NCBI GenBank assembly: GCA_037074615.1
Contig: CM073547.1
Coordinates: 1,116,001-1,180,000, forward strand
From: Leucaena leucocephala
Taxonomy: Eukaryota > Streptophyta > Magnoliopsida > Fabales > Fabaceae
Direction of reading: 5' to 3'
Length of the DNA stretch: 64,000 bases
Part shown: piece after piece, positions 12,304-24,136 of the stretch
How positions within the stretch are numbered: the first letter of the stretch is position 1
Layout: each line of letters begins with the position of its first letter
Program-made: the position numbers and the translations under genes
The notes under the pieces: model-generated
Databases searched by the model: none
The model's input: the letters and a program-made list of their open reading frames with translations, nothing else
Told to the model about the DNA's origin: nothing

Positions 12304-12664
12304 CTCTATTTTTGTGCACTCAATACGTATGAAACTCCGTTTCAATGTAATGGTATAGTGAATGGATGAAGACTTCCAAAACTTGGCTTATAAAGAGTAA
12401 AAAAATTGATAGGTACTATTTCATGTTATACTATTTTTAAGTGTTAAATCAGACACCACCACAAGTAAATTACAAGAAGTCCCATGTTTTGAACAAGTAA
12501 AACATTCCAAACAGGATAGTTCCCAAAGGAAACGAGTAAACTGTGATAGCACTCGATTGAAATATTCCATTGTTCATGGCAAAAGATCAACCTTGTTTGG
12601 CCAAACTAGGAAAATATACACCTTGGTCATTCATGAGCTGCTCAATTTCCATTGCATCCATTTA
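12304..12664. other. Convergent 3' ends of two genes
   Basis: This 361-base stretch should contain the 3' UTRs of the plus-strand Expp1-like gene and the minus-strand CDCA7-like gene, which converge here. I see no other feature. Confidence 0.4.
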
Positions 12665-14683
12665 TCACCTTCCCAAGTCCTCAACAATGATCGCACCAGG
12701 GCCCCCCTTCGTGCGAATTAGTCTCCTCTGCTGCAGGGGCTTGTGATCTTTAGAGCGATAAGTTTGGATGAGATAATGTGCCACAGATTTGAATCCTAAT
12801 TCTGACACCTTGTAAACAAAATTCAAAGGACAGATAGGAATATATCAGTTCCAGAAGCAGGTCTCGCAATGTCATATGGGCTGGGGCTCATGTAATGAAC
12901 AGAGACAAGAATTGCACGTGGGGAGGTTAGTGTAATTTATGTCTTTATTGAACTCTTTCAGGCAGAATTAGCGCCAGAGGAAAGAAAGAACCTGAATCGC
13001 AGATCTTCCAGCATAACGAGGTTGAAAAAACTAACCTTACTGTACAGATTACCAGCGGCCATCCAACCCTTTGCTCTACGGCAACGACTATAATTGCAAA
13101 TTCCCCAGCAAGATGGCCATATCCATTTGCCATTCTCGTTTGCTTCTAAAACGTTTTCTCCATATCTGCACAATATTACTAAAAAATATTATAATGGATA
13201 GCATCAATCTTCACAGAATCACAGTAAATGAGACACGGCTAAAATTTTTCTCCTGAATTTAAGATGGAATTTAAGTTATTAAAACAACCAACAATCTACA
13301 TAGTGCGGATGAAAAAAAGAAACAAAGAACAATTTCATCTCAGATAGCTAGAAAATGCTACCTCATACACAAGCATTCTCCACAAAGCTGTCCTTGGAGT
13401 AACTCGCATTTGCCACCATAGGTATGCAAACAAAGAGCTTTGTGCCTGCAAGGAAGCAAATGATTTCCTAAAACTCAGCAAGCTCACGGAAAAGTTAACG
13501 TACCAACTTTATACATCAACTACAAAAACCTTGATGATCAGAGTTTCTAATCAAAATGCATGCATAAAACCATTGTGTCTAAAGATCAACCAATGCAAAC
13601 ATAAAAGAGATGCATTGCTACAATACAAATATGCTAGTATCTTCTTCTAATAATAGAAGACTCGAAGCTCTGGTTCATGTTATGTTAAAATAGAAAGTAA
13701 CAACCCTACAACATAGAAGGCATATTTAGAGGGCATTATAAACTTATAAAACAGTATTACCTGCATTGATGACACACGTCTGCCCTTTGATCGGTTCATA
13801 TAAACGATTCCCATCATCATCATATCCATCAACGTACAATTGCCAATCCATTTTACAATCCCCTAGAAGCTTTTGATGCTCTTCAGTGTAAACTTCTGGA
13901 TTTGTACCTTCCGGTATGCAAATCTCAAAATTTTTGGAGGAGTCACGCTTCTCGCGGCCTTCATAATACTTTATTGGTCCTAAGCTCTATATTCTAAATT
14001 TCCATAAAATCAGATTACCACATCAATCGAAGTTCAAACAATAAAAATTCAACCATGTCAGGAATACTAACCACATATGCAATATGAGTCTCTGTAAAGT
14101 TTTAGAAAATCTATTAAAAATATTAGTAAAATTCAAAACACGCCTTCAAAAGCTATATCTCGCAGTATGACTGCACCATTATAGCACGTAGTAAGAAGAC
14201 AAATGTTTCCATCCTATCTGAGATAGATTACAAATCAATAGCACCAGAGACAACAAGCAAAAGGAATGTCCACAAGGTAGAGATGACAAGCAGAAGTGAA
14301 TAAGTTGTTCTCTGCAATTTTCTAACATCCAGATGAAAAATATCTTCTATTTCAACCGAAACTAAAAGTAGGAAAAACTTATTAGTAGAAGAAAATGTGT
14401 AAGAGACGAGGAGTGAAAGTATACCTAGAAGATCTCCTCGGAGGGATATCAGTCTTCTTAGGGCGAGGAGATTTCTTCTGCGGCGAAGTGTTTGGCTTCT
14501 TGAGTTTCAGAGTAGGTCGAACAAGCCTAACTTGTGCAGCCTCTCTTGGTTTTCCTTGATCCGTTGGTCCCTAATCTGTTCATAAAGCGAAAAGCCTTCT
14601 TCATTTCTCATCCTCTTAGGTGATTCGTTTTCAGAGTCGGTCTCTTCAGGTGATTCTCCGGCGTTCTTTCTCCGGCAACCCAT
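12665..14683 (-). pseudogene. CDCA7-like zinc-finger gene (zf-4CXXC_R1), decayed
   Basis: Five exons can be traced: 14683-14425, 13986-13761, 13445-13362, 13165-13036 and 12808-12665. Exon 1 has the family block YEQIRDQRIKENQERLHKLGL. Exon 2 has EICIPEGTNPEVYTEEHQKLLGDC and VDGYDDDGNRLYEPIKGQT. Exons 3-4 cover the cysteine-rich region (LLQGQLCGECLCMRYGENV, then AKGWMAAGNLYSK). Exon 5 has LGFKSVAHYLIQT. Relatives are nuclear zinc-finger proteins; CDCA7 proteins work with the HELLS/DDM1 remodeller in DNA methylation. Lesions: a one-base loss near 14512 (FDL then a stop instead of DLSLKLK); no in-frame join between exons 1 and 2; a two-base gt duplication in exon 2 (TGTGTCAT where TGTCAT, the CHQC motif, is expected near 13770). 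Conserved cysteines are also replaced: WIWPSC for WxCPxC, CNYS for CNCS, and YGGKC where YCGKC-type is usual. Together these indicate a true pseudogene rather than sequencing error. Confidence 0.75.
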
Positions 14684-15523
14684 GGTCTGAAAGAGGAAGG
14701 TGGAAGGTGGAAGGAATACGCAGAAGCAGAAGAGGAAAGGTTCGGGCGTTTTGGCGAGGAGTGGGAAAGAGCGGGAATTGTATAAAAAATCTTTCTCGAA
14801 ATCGTAGGGCGCATGTCCAAATTGCCAATCAGCCAATAAAAGTGACACACGTAGGTAGCCCTTTTTTTTTTTTACTTTTTTTAAAAAACTAAGAAATATT
14901 ACTCAAATTTAAAATTGAAAAAAAAAAAAGCTTTTTTTTCTGTTCTGCTTTGAACTTGTTAATATTATTCGATCTTCCAAAAATAACTTTTAATATTATC
15001 ATTTTACATGTTCTATGTCCCAAACAACGGGGTTAAATTCAGGCCAAAAAAACATCTAGGTTGTTAAAGACTTGAGTAACTATTTTAATAAAACATAACC
15101 TAAAATAGTAATCCGACTCAAACCACCTTATTCGCGTCATATTTTAATTTCATTCCACATAGAGTATTAATTCCTTATTTACTTGCATAAAAATTTAAAT
15201 TGTTTTATAAACAATATAAAAATCCAAAAAATGTTATATATAATCCTTGAAGCAGAAAATACTAGGAAACAATTGTTTCTGCATAAAAAAATATATTTTC
15301 CCTAGTTACCTACTGAAGGGGAAAATGCCCTTGATTGTGATTATGATAGAGCTGTTTAGTCTTACTACATTAAGCTGTATGAACTGTTTTAGATATGCTT
15401 AAATAGGTTTATTCTCCTGCATAAATGGCAAATTCCTGGAGGAAGATCTATTACATCACTTGAATGCCCATCGAATACCAAAAAATAACTCTATGCAGAT
15501 TGATGTACCCGCATATGTGCATG

Positions 15524-15613
15524 AAGGTTCGTGATCGGGTTCTTCATCTCAGGGAAAGATGGATATTAGCACAAGTTCGAGCATATCAAAACAAAGTTGC
15601 TTCACGCATGTAG
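15524..15613 (+). mobile_element. Possible Ty3/gypsy polyprotein remnant
   Basis: One frame reads KVRDRVLHLRERW and then AQVRAYQNKVASRM before a stop. This resembles the helix-rich linker after integrase in plant gypsy polyproteins. It is only about 30 codons, with no LTR, protease or RT nearby, so the call is weak. Confidence 0.25.
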
Positions 15614-16354
15614 TTGACTAATATGCAGGGATAGTACTAGTGTTAGTTTCAGATGTTTTTTTCTCTCAAGTAAACAAAAGAAAGTAAGAAAGAAATTTGC
15701 TTTCACCTGGCTCAAATAATATATGTCTCGACCACGCCTCCTGTATTGCTTTTGCCCGATTAAGCTGACTAAAGCTGTGGGAGCTCCATCTTATCAAAGT
15801 ATGGAGGCAAGCTCATCATACATGTCAAAACCTAGAGATGCATATTATGAGATAATGCTTTACTCTTCAAAAATATACTTTAATTATAAATATAAGATTT
15901 AAATATATTTTATTTTTTAAAACTATAATTTCTCTTCTATAATATCTTTATATAATTACACATATTATAGATGAGTATTTTTAAAAGTAATTGAAATGTA
16001 CATGATAGAGATATTTTAAAGAAATAAACACATAATTATTATAATTAATTTATTTAATCTATTAAAATTAGTTAAATAAATTTTATATTAAAGATTTGAG
16101 ATAGTATTATAAAAAATGTGCCTAATTCCTATGTTGACCAGTTAGTCTTAGGGGATGGGAGATTTTTATCTATTTTTAGATTGAAAATAAGCTTAATTGT
16201 TTTTCTAAAAGTTTTTATAAAAAAAAAATCTTACTTCCGCCATGTCTTGGTTTAATTGTTTAACTACCGCTTTTAGTCTTCCCACTAATGAGTCTAGTCC
16301 TATGCAATGGGGCTTTTTTACCCTCTATCGGTTTATCTACCTTTATATACTTGA

Positions 16355-16950
16355 TTTTAAATTCGTTTAGATAAATTTTTAAAAAATAGTTTATAAAAAA
16401 AAAGTTTTTTATAGCTTTTAAAAAATTATTTTTAAAAATAATTTATAAAAAAATAGTTATAAAGATATAAATATTTAGATAATAATTATAAAAAAATTTG
16501 ATATTAATAAATTATCATAACAAGAATTATTTTATAAAAAAAATAATTAATTTTTTTATTTTCTTCTCCTTCTCCTACTCTCTTTTTTGCCAATGATAAA
16601 GGAAGATAAAAGGTGACACGGGAGGATGACTAGTGATAGAAAAAGAAAACTATATTCATTAGCAATAAAGAAAGAAGACTTTGGAAGAAGAAAATAATAA
16701 CGACTGATGATAGCAACTATGACAATGGCAGAGGTAGCAATATGATGATAATTATAGGAAAAAAAAAAAGAGAAAGTATAAAAATAAAAATAAAATAATA
16801 ATTTATAATTTATAAATTTTATTATTATTTTAAAAATTATTTTAATAGTTTATATAAAATTATAGTTTAATTAAAATATTTTAAAATAAATATAATTATT
16901 TATTTTAATTTTTTTAAAATCAAAATTTAAGTTAAATCACTTTATATTAA
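16355..16950 (+). repeat. AT-rich MITE-like repeat with purine-rich centre
   Basis: Starts with ...cgtttagata, continues with A/T runs, has a centre rich in the dinucleotide GA (ggaagataaaagg, agaaagaag), and ends in attataatttataaat-type and aaaatcaaaatttaagtt sequence. The same order of blocks recurs at 45781, 46361, 47321 (reversed), 48019 (reversed) and 51671, defining a dispersed family. No coding potential. Confidence 0.45.
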
Positions 16951-17122
16951 AAAACACATACGAGGGGCGATGCCAAAAATATCTAGGAAGTCTAAATAAA
17001 AATATCCCCGAAACCCACAGGATAAGATCCCATTTTTAGTCTGTGGTTTTCCCGCACGCCGCCCACTGGCGCGTTCTCGACAAAAAGTTCAATTTACGGT
17101 CCCACGTCGCACACGATTCTGC

Positions 17123-17128
17123 CACGTG
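17123..17128. promoter_or_regulatory. G-box (CACGTG) upstream of CBP1-like gene
   Basis: CACGTG inside gCCACGTGGa, an extended palindromic G-box, 340 bp upstream of the ATG at 17468. G-boxes bind bHLH and bZIP factors and are common in promoters of light- or ABA-responsive genes; regulation of this gene is inference. Confidence 0.4.
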
Positions 17129-17467
17129 GATACTTTCCATGTTGGATAAAGGGTTCGACTTCGTGGGCCCACTTTCACCCAATGCTTTCCCCAAGTATTC
17201 TGATAATCTACTCTCCCTATCTTACTATTCTACCCAGTCGACCCAATCCAATGGACTATATGCATCTGTCTTTCTCTCTTTCCACTGTTGTCTTATATAC
17301 TAGTATAATCTAATAATATCTTCAATCAATAGTTTATTCTCATCATCCTTATCCAACCCGGAAACGAAACCACTAAATTCGCAGTATTTAACGCTATCGT
17401 TGCCTTCCTACCTTATCCTCATTTTGCTCCAGAGTTTCTAAAACTAGGTTGTTTTTAGTTGGACGCC

Positions 17468-18568
17468 ATGATTAAGTCAGCGTTGCTTCGATCTTGTTCT
17501 TCTCCCCTGCTTCTTGATCCAAAGCCCTCTTCTTCTTGTTCTTCTACAAGATTTGCTTCCTCAACTATCTCTTGTTCGTCCAGGAATCAGGCTTATATCC
17601 CCAAGCTTGAACCCTTTAGCCGATCTAAGTTTGAAAGGGCCGTCAAGGAGCCTCCGTTGATTCAAAAATCTGAAATAGAGCTTGCAGGTACCTTTTTTTA
17701 CAATTTCTTATTGTTTCATCTTCTGATTTTGAACCACGAAAATCAGAGCTTTAAGGTTTCCCGTGATCATCGAAATTGAAAGATCGAAATCTGATGGAAG
17801 TTTCTTTCGTGATTGATTCTCGTTCGTGCTTAAGTTAGAAATTTATCGTTATTTCTGCTATTGTTATTCTTTCTGATTTGCCCTGTAATATGGGCAGATT
17901 ATTGTTCGACGCTTGAAGGTGAAGAATCCTATGGTTGCTGGCAGGCTTACTTTGAGCTGAAGGATCTTGAAGTAAGTTCTTTCTTTCTTTTCTTTATTTC
18001 GGCAGGATGGGACAGATTATATGAGTTGTGTGTTTTCTGATTAACATATGTTTTTTAACCTTTAGACTCCATGAACGAAGTTTATAGGAGGAAACAATAC
18101 CGTTACTTTCACAAACATTAGCCATAATCTTTTTACAAACCCAACTTACCCCTTCAAAGTTTAAAAAAACAAAGATTCCGAGGTCCCAAAAGACTAATTA
18201 CAGTATCTGATTCCTTAAATGTGTCCTTTATTGACGTTGTTGCAATGTTTTGACAGAAGGAGGTCCCAAAAGCAGACATAGAGAGGTTGATTCTTCAGAC
18301 AGGTGGTGTGAAGTCTTTAATAGGATGCATACATGGCATTACAAACATGAACAAACTGAAGAAGAATGGCATGTCTGTGGCAAAACTGGTGGAATTAGAA
18401 GGAAGGCAGAGTCATTGCCCTATACCAGATGGGCTGCCAAAATCTGATGAGGAGATGATGGAAGAGGAGGAAGGTAGAATGCCCGATTCTCCATTCACAA
18501 GACTTCTCAGAAGCAAGGGCAGGTCTCCTGCTTGGTATTCTCAAGCCCCAGATCACCAAACTGATTGA
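17468..18568 (+). CDS. CBP1: CCG-binding protein 1 / MEE14-like protein
   Basis: Three exons: 17468-17687, 17898-17971 and 18257-18568, giving 201 aa with GT-AG introns. The first ATG in the transcript-like region is at 17468. The N-terminus (MIKSALLRSCSS, rich in Ser and lacking acidic residues for about 45 residues) looks like a plastid transit peptide. The conserved part is FERAVKEPPLIQKSEIELADYCSTLEGEES, CWQAYFELKDLE, LILQTGGVKSLIGCIHGI and the C-terminal MPDSPFTRLLRSKG...PAWYSQAPDH. These blocks match, from memory, Arabidopsis AT2G15890 (CBP1, MEE14), reported to act in the central cell in pollen-tube guidance. The next gene downstream is also the counterpart of a neighbour at that Arabidopsis locus, which supports orthology. 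The conflict between a plastid-like leader and the nuclear role reported in Arabidopsis cannot be resolved here. Confidence 0.85.
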
Positions 18569-19515
18569 TGATTATCTGATTATTACATCTCCTTAAGGGC
18601 TAATGAGAGAGAAATTTGGTCTGAATGTGTTCTACAGAATTGTATATTGTGTCTATATATCAGAGTTTTGATGAGATCAGTAATTGGGTATGGCATGTAT
18701 AATTAGTAAATTTCATATTTGGAATTGCAGCTCCAGTTCTTAAATAACAAACTGTGTTACTTTTTTCATTTTCATGGGGTGTTTGATTTTCAATTTGTTT
18801 TCATTTGTCAAAATTACATTTGCCAAAAGTATGGCTGTGGTCCGTGAGATCTTCAAATATGGTTTCCACGACTTACATTTGAAATTTTTAACTGATTTTT
18901 AAATATTTTTTTTTAAAAAAAAATGAAAGTGGTGAGATTATCTTTATTTTTGATTCAACATATGTCATATAATTTTTTTAAAAAATAAATGTAGCTGTTT
19001 AGATTTGGCAATTCATGAGCGCCCGAACTAAATCCCAATTTTTATAATTTTAAATAAATTCCTATAACTTAATAAAACGGAACCTTAATTTAATGGTTGC
19101 TTCTAAATTTTCGTTGATTTTTGGATTCATGATAAGGATTAAACTAAAAAAAATAAATCGTAAAAATGAAATAAAATTGTAGAGATGAAGATTTGAATTT
19201 GTTTATTTTTAGTATATTTTTTTGATCTGGGTTGGTTTTGAGATCGAACTGTTTGCATTGAAAAGCCCAGTGAGATTCATAAAATAAAGACAAAACAAAA
19301 GGCCCACAGTAACAATGTCGTTTTCAGCGCGTTGCCTTCACTCTTACGCCGTGAAGGGTTTCAAGTTTCAACCGAACGAACAAGAGCTTCCGTGGTCCCC
19401 CAAAACCAATTTGACAAACGGGATGAAACTTTGTTTTCTGGTTTAATTTCTGAAAGATTGAAAGAAAGAAAAAACGAATATCGCCGAGACTTTCAGTGCT
19501 TTCTCGGAATCTGAG
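18569..19515. other. Spacer between CBP1-like and FAM114-like genes
   Basis: 3' UTR of the CBP1-like gene, AT-rich spacer, then a GC-richer 5' UTR/promoter from about 19300. No further gene seen. Confidence 0.45.
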
Positions 19516-22500
19516 ATGGAAGAGGAGAACAAGGAAGTTGCGGAACAAGCGAAAGCCGAAGAGGCCCTGCCTCCAACCTCAACTGGTGGCGGTGGAGGTT
19601 GGGGTCGTTGGGGTCTTTCTTTTCCCGTTATCTCAGATCTTCAAAAGGCCGCTGCCGCCGCTGCCGAGGAGATCTCTCGCAATGTACGTTTGAAATGCTT
19701 TTCGTCTTCACTCTATCTAATCTAGGATTTCAGTATCTGTATTTTTATTCCTATTTTCGCATCGAGGTAATGTTTCAATATCGCTTCACATTTTCGTGTG
19801 ATGCATATTGAAATGATTGACAATTGCATCTACCATATAGTAAAGTTTAATTGTTTAGTTATTCTGGAATCGTGGCTCGTATAGTTAGCTGCTTCAATCA
19901 TTTTGGCTCAATTTGAATGTTATGCCTACTTCGATTATTCTGGGAGTTCGATTTTGACCATCAAATTCTCAATATAAGGTATCATGGCATACAATTAGGT
20001 AATTTTTTTCAAGCAAAGCAACAGTATAGGAAGAAACAAGAGGGAGAAGGGGGCAAAAAAAGATACATAGAGCATCTAGTAGACATTCTATGGAATGCGA
20101 GTTGAATCTTGTTGAATCCGATTTGAAGGATTGGGGCTGATGCATATGTATGAGCTGAAAACATAAGCGCCTTATACTTGCATATTTGGCTTTGATCGGG
20201 TGAAATGAGACTTAATTGCTTTTCCTTAGCTTTGTTAGTATTTTGGGGTTTATATGCTAACCTACAGATCCTAAGATGTGCCTATTGTTATTATTTTTGT
20301 GAATCAATATGGAATTTAGTATTCTTTTTAATACCAATTTAGCGCTCAATTTTGCTGCCCTACATATGATTTCCCCCCTCTTGTAACGCAGGCTGCCGCA
20401 GTTGCTCAGACAGCATCCAAGACCATTGCTGAGATGCAAAACACTTCTGAAGATTTAGAATCTTCTAAAGAGACAGAAGGAGAAGATGTAGCTTTAACTG
20501 GAAGGGAAAGTGAAGATGATAATGACAAACTACGAAAATCTGCTCTGGAAAAATTGGAGAAAGCTGGAGATGACTCAATACTTAGCCAGGCAAGGCATAA
20601 AAGGACAATTTGGTTTTTTCCCCAATGATGTTGATGATTGATCTTTAGTGGATTCCATATAAGAGCAAATGAGTTTCTTTGTCCACAAATACATGGCCAT
20701 CGCTATTGTTGCTTTTCCTTCATTCCCAGGGTCTATGGTTTGAATCAGTGAATATGCAATCTACAGTTTGCAATCCCTTCTGCTTGAATTTCGGATTTAT
20801 ATATTTTCTACCAAGTTAGTTGCCTGTGAAATTATTGCTTGACATAAGCCTTGAACCTATCCTCTTGTACATCTCCCTCTTTCTCTCTTCTTGTCATGAC
20901 TTATTCTATTGCCTTAGGATTGTTACAAATTGTAGGCCACATTGTTCAAGAAATAAAGAGACTTGATTATTTGATGTAGTTCAACAATTGAAATGGCTGC
21001 AAAACATACCTTTGTACTTTTGGTATTGTGCATGCAAATTCTCAATACTATTTTCTTTGTTTTAAGCGTCAAGCACCTAGATTTGAACTCCGTAATGTTT
21101 GCAGGGTTTGAAGGTGTTAGATAATTCCGTGGAGAATTTAACATCAGGAGCATGGAATGTTTTGGGAAGTGCATGGAGAGAGGGCACTGATTTAGTTCAA
21201 AGGTATTACCAGTTCCTTTGAAAAACATTTGAGTTGCACCGATGCTGGTGTACAATCTACAAACTTTGTGCAGTCGATGGTCACTATATTCTTTGCTGCT
21301 TTGGATTCCCAAAAGCAAAGTAACCTTCATGTCTATGCTTTTATTTAGTGGTATTTATGATTTGTGGAGTACAGATTTCAGTCTGTGTTGTATGATTAAT
21401 TTTGCTCTGCAGTTGCCTTTGAAGCCATCTAACAAAATTAGCAAGTTTGAAACTTGATCCTAAATGTTGTTAGATCAATGTTTAGTTAGTGGGTCTTAAA
21501 AACATATTCTGGCTTATTCTGTAGACTGAGAAAAGCTTTTTGTTGTTTATTTGATGTCAGAATATTTCTCTGCTTTCCTACAAGTTCAGAGTTTAAGAGA
21601 ATTCTGTCTTTCATTTTCGTTGATAGATGTCACTGACCTGTTGACGTTCCAAGAATACTTTGTTGGTGTTGGAAAGGAAGACAGTTGTTTCCTACTATAC
21701 GGCAGAGTGTTGTGTCTGTTGGGCTATGAAACTAAAATACTAAAATAATAGATATTTATGTTCTTCAGGTCAGCTGCAAACCTTGCAGGCTCTGTACAGC
21801 AAGGTGCACCCACAACAGCTGGTTCTGGTGTGCCATCCTTATTAGAGGTTTGGAAAACTTTTGGTCATTTTTCATATGATATTCTCGGCTTGGAATTTAT
21901 GAGCTTACTTTTTGCCATCATGTGACAGACTGGTAAAGCTTTTACTGCAAAGGGAATGCAAGTACTAGAATTTGTAGGTAAGGAGACGATGGATTTGTTA
22001 ATTAATGAAACTGGAATTGAGGTTGAGAAGGCTGATAAAGAAGCTGGAGAGCAAAAGGATGAGGATCAATCATTAGAGGAAATGACATTTGATCGATGCT
22101 TTTACATATATGGAGGTCCAGAGCAGTTGGAGGTAACCTTATCACAATACTAAAGTATCATCGTTGACATTATGGCTTCAGCAAAACATTTAATATGTGT
22201 GATACTGTCAGGAACTGGAGGCTTTGTCTAGTCATTATGCCCTGTTATTCAACCGAAGAAAAACTAAGTTATCACTAGAACAAAAATCTTTATATGATGG
22301 AAAGCTTAAAGAGGTCCAACAAATTTTCAGTTTGAGTGCTGAAAATGATGGAAGCAATGTTGATTTAAGCAAAGGAAAGAAAGTAGAAAAAGGAAATGAG
22401 GGAAGCAGTGATGAGATGAAGAATTTACATGACTCAAGTGTCCGCAACGCTGCTGAAATGGCTGCAGGGTATCTAACTCCTCCCCTGTTTGATTCTTCGT

Positions 22501-23485
22501 AGTTTTATCACCCATCATTGTTACTATGTTACTATTTACCAGAGAATTAAATCTTTTACATTTCTAATGGCCTCAAATTTGCATTTCAACATGTAGGAGA
22601 TTGGAAATATGAGTATGAACAAGCTAGAAAATGAAGCAGATTTGAATGCGAGGTCTTTAATTATATTAGATACCCTAATTGGCTGTTCCTATATATGTTT
22701 TGCAGTTTTACAAGCACCTTGGGTGGACTAACTGTCAATGATATAATTCAGCGAACTGCCAGAAGATTAGAATCTCTTCATTCAGAGGGTGTTCATGTAT
22801 GAGAAAATATATTTTAATTTACCATAATATTATGAAAAAGTTCTGTTATCTTTAAAATTCCTTATTTCAACTTCTGAAGTTTGCTGGAAATTTGAGTGAG
22901 ATGGTTCGTATTTCTTCGCAGAGACTATCAGAAATGTGCTGTTTTGCTGTGTCTCAACTGTTGATCTTTGGCAAATCCATCATATCTACTACTAACAAAG
23001 CCAAGGATGAAGACGATGATGAGCAGAAGGTGAACATTGAGTGGCCTGAGGATGTCGTTGAAAAAGCTAAGATGATCAGAGTAAACGCCCAAACAATGAT
23101 AGGATATGTGGAAGCAGTTTCCAACAGTTTTATTACAGGTTAGTTTTTTTTCCTCACATATTTATTGAAGAATCTAATAGCATACACCTAAATACTTACT
23201 TGTTTGTCGTTAGAAATAGTATATCAGGATTTACTTGACAAGCGGTAATTACAAGTCATGTTTGTCTTAACAGGCATATCGGACGTAACTGAGGCATATC
23301 AAGCAGCCGTTAAAAGTGCTATTGCTGAGTCCCATGAAGTTGTTCCGGGGACTTCAATTCAGGAAAAAGCGGGTGCCCTCTCGGGACACCTTCGAGCCGA
23401 TCAAAAAATGGCAGTAGAGAAGATTCAGGATGGGCTGCAATTCTTATCCCATGTTGTTTCAAGTTCTATGAACGCTGCTGCTTGA
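19516..23485 (+). CDS. FAM114/DUF719 family protein (AT2G15860-like)
   Basis: Nine exons: 19516-19683, 20392-20589, 21105-21202, 21769-21847, 21929-22132, 22212-22468, 22706-22796, 22922-23138 and 23274-23485. They join in frame to 507 aa. The N-terminus is acidic, then Gly/Trp-rich (GGGGGWGRWGLSFPVISDLQ) and Ala-rich (AAAAAAEEISRN). The middle has the family signature of a Ser/Gly-rich amphipathic region (NLTSGAWNVLGSAWREGTDL, AANLAGSVQQG). The end is helical (VEKAKMIRVNAQTM, GISDVTEAYQAAVKSAIAES). It resembles the DUF719/FAM114A group; from memory the Arabidopsis member next to CBP1 is AT2G15860, labelled BAT2-domain protein. Molecular function in plants is unknown to me; animal FAM114A proteins are linked to the Golgi/Rab system. 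The intron after exon 2 begins GC (CAG|GCAAGG, 20590), a non-canonical donor; the others are GT-AG. No lesion found. Confidence 0.88.
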
Positions 23486-24136
23486 ACGCAACCATGCTTT
23501 TGTCTCTTATCCTTCTCGTTGCACATCAGATTTAGTGTAAATAGTCGCATTTTAGAAGGAACATGACACTACTCAACCACGTTTGATTTTTCGAAGTATG
23601 ACGTTGTTGATTGAACCCCATTCGGATCACTTGTACGAGTAAAAATGAAGCAGGAAGAAATGTATACCCTTAATTTGTTTTTGAAGCGTTCCCCTTGTTC
23701 CCCTAGTTTTTGGTCGCGGCTGGAGCCTTCTATGGAATATATCAATTGCGTTTAATTATTACGAGTTTTTTCATTTCATTATAAAAAAATTAACTTTTAA
23801 AACGTTTTCAAATTTTGGTGCTACTTCGAGAATTACTTACAAATTTATAATTGCGAAAGAATAAATTATATTGAATCATTATGATTATAAAAAACAATAT
23901 TCAACTTGGTACAGGCTACGGTGTGTAGCGTCGGCGCATTTTGTCTTCATCGCAACATAGGATCCACTCAATTGAATACGTCCGGGTGCACAATAGGCAA
24001 TGGCATGAGGCCCACGACAATCCAAAGAAAATAAGATTTGCTGGCCAAGTGGCCTAAGAACAGAGCTTTTCTTCACTCCCTGCTATGATTATATGAGATT
24101 CAATTTGTTACAGGAAGGGCAAGAAATCTGTGAGAC
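23486..24136. other. Spacer between FAM114-like gene and 2OGD array
   Basis: 3' UTR of the FAM114-like gene and the promoter of 2OGD gene 1. None of the array dyad motif is present in this promoter. No other feature seen. Confidence 0.4.

Larger units (their letters stand above)
14684..17467. other. Spacer with repeat remnants, then promoter of CBP1-like gene
   Basis: Mostly AT-rich. It holds a possible gypsy fragment (15524-15613), an AT-rich MITE-like repeat (16355-16950) and, from about 17040, a GC-richer promoter/5' UTR with a G-box. The divergent CDCA7-like gene starts at the left edge. No other gene seen. Confidence 0.45.
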
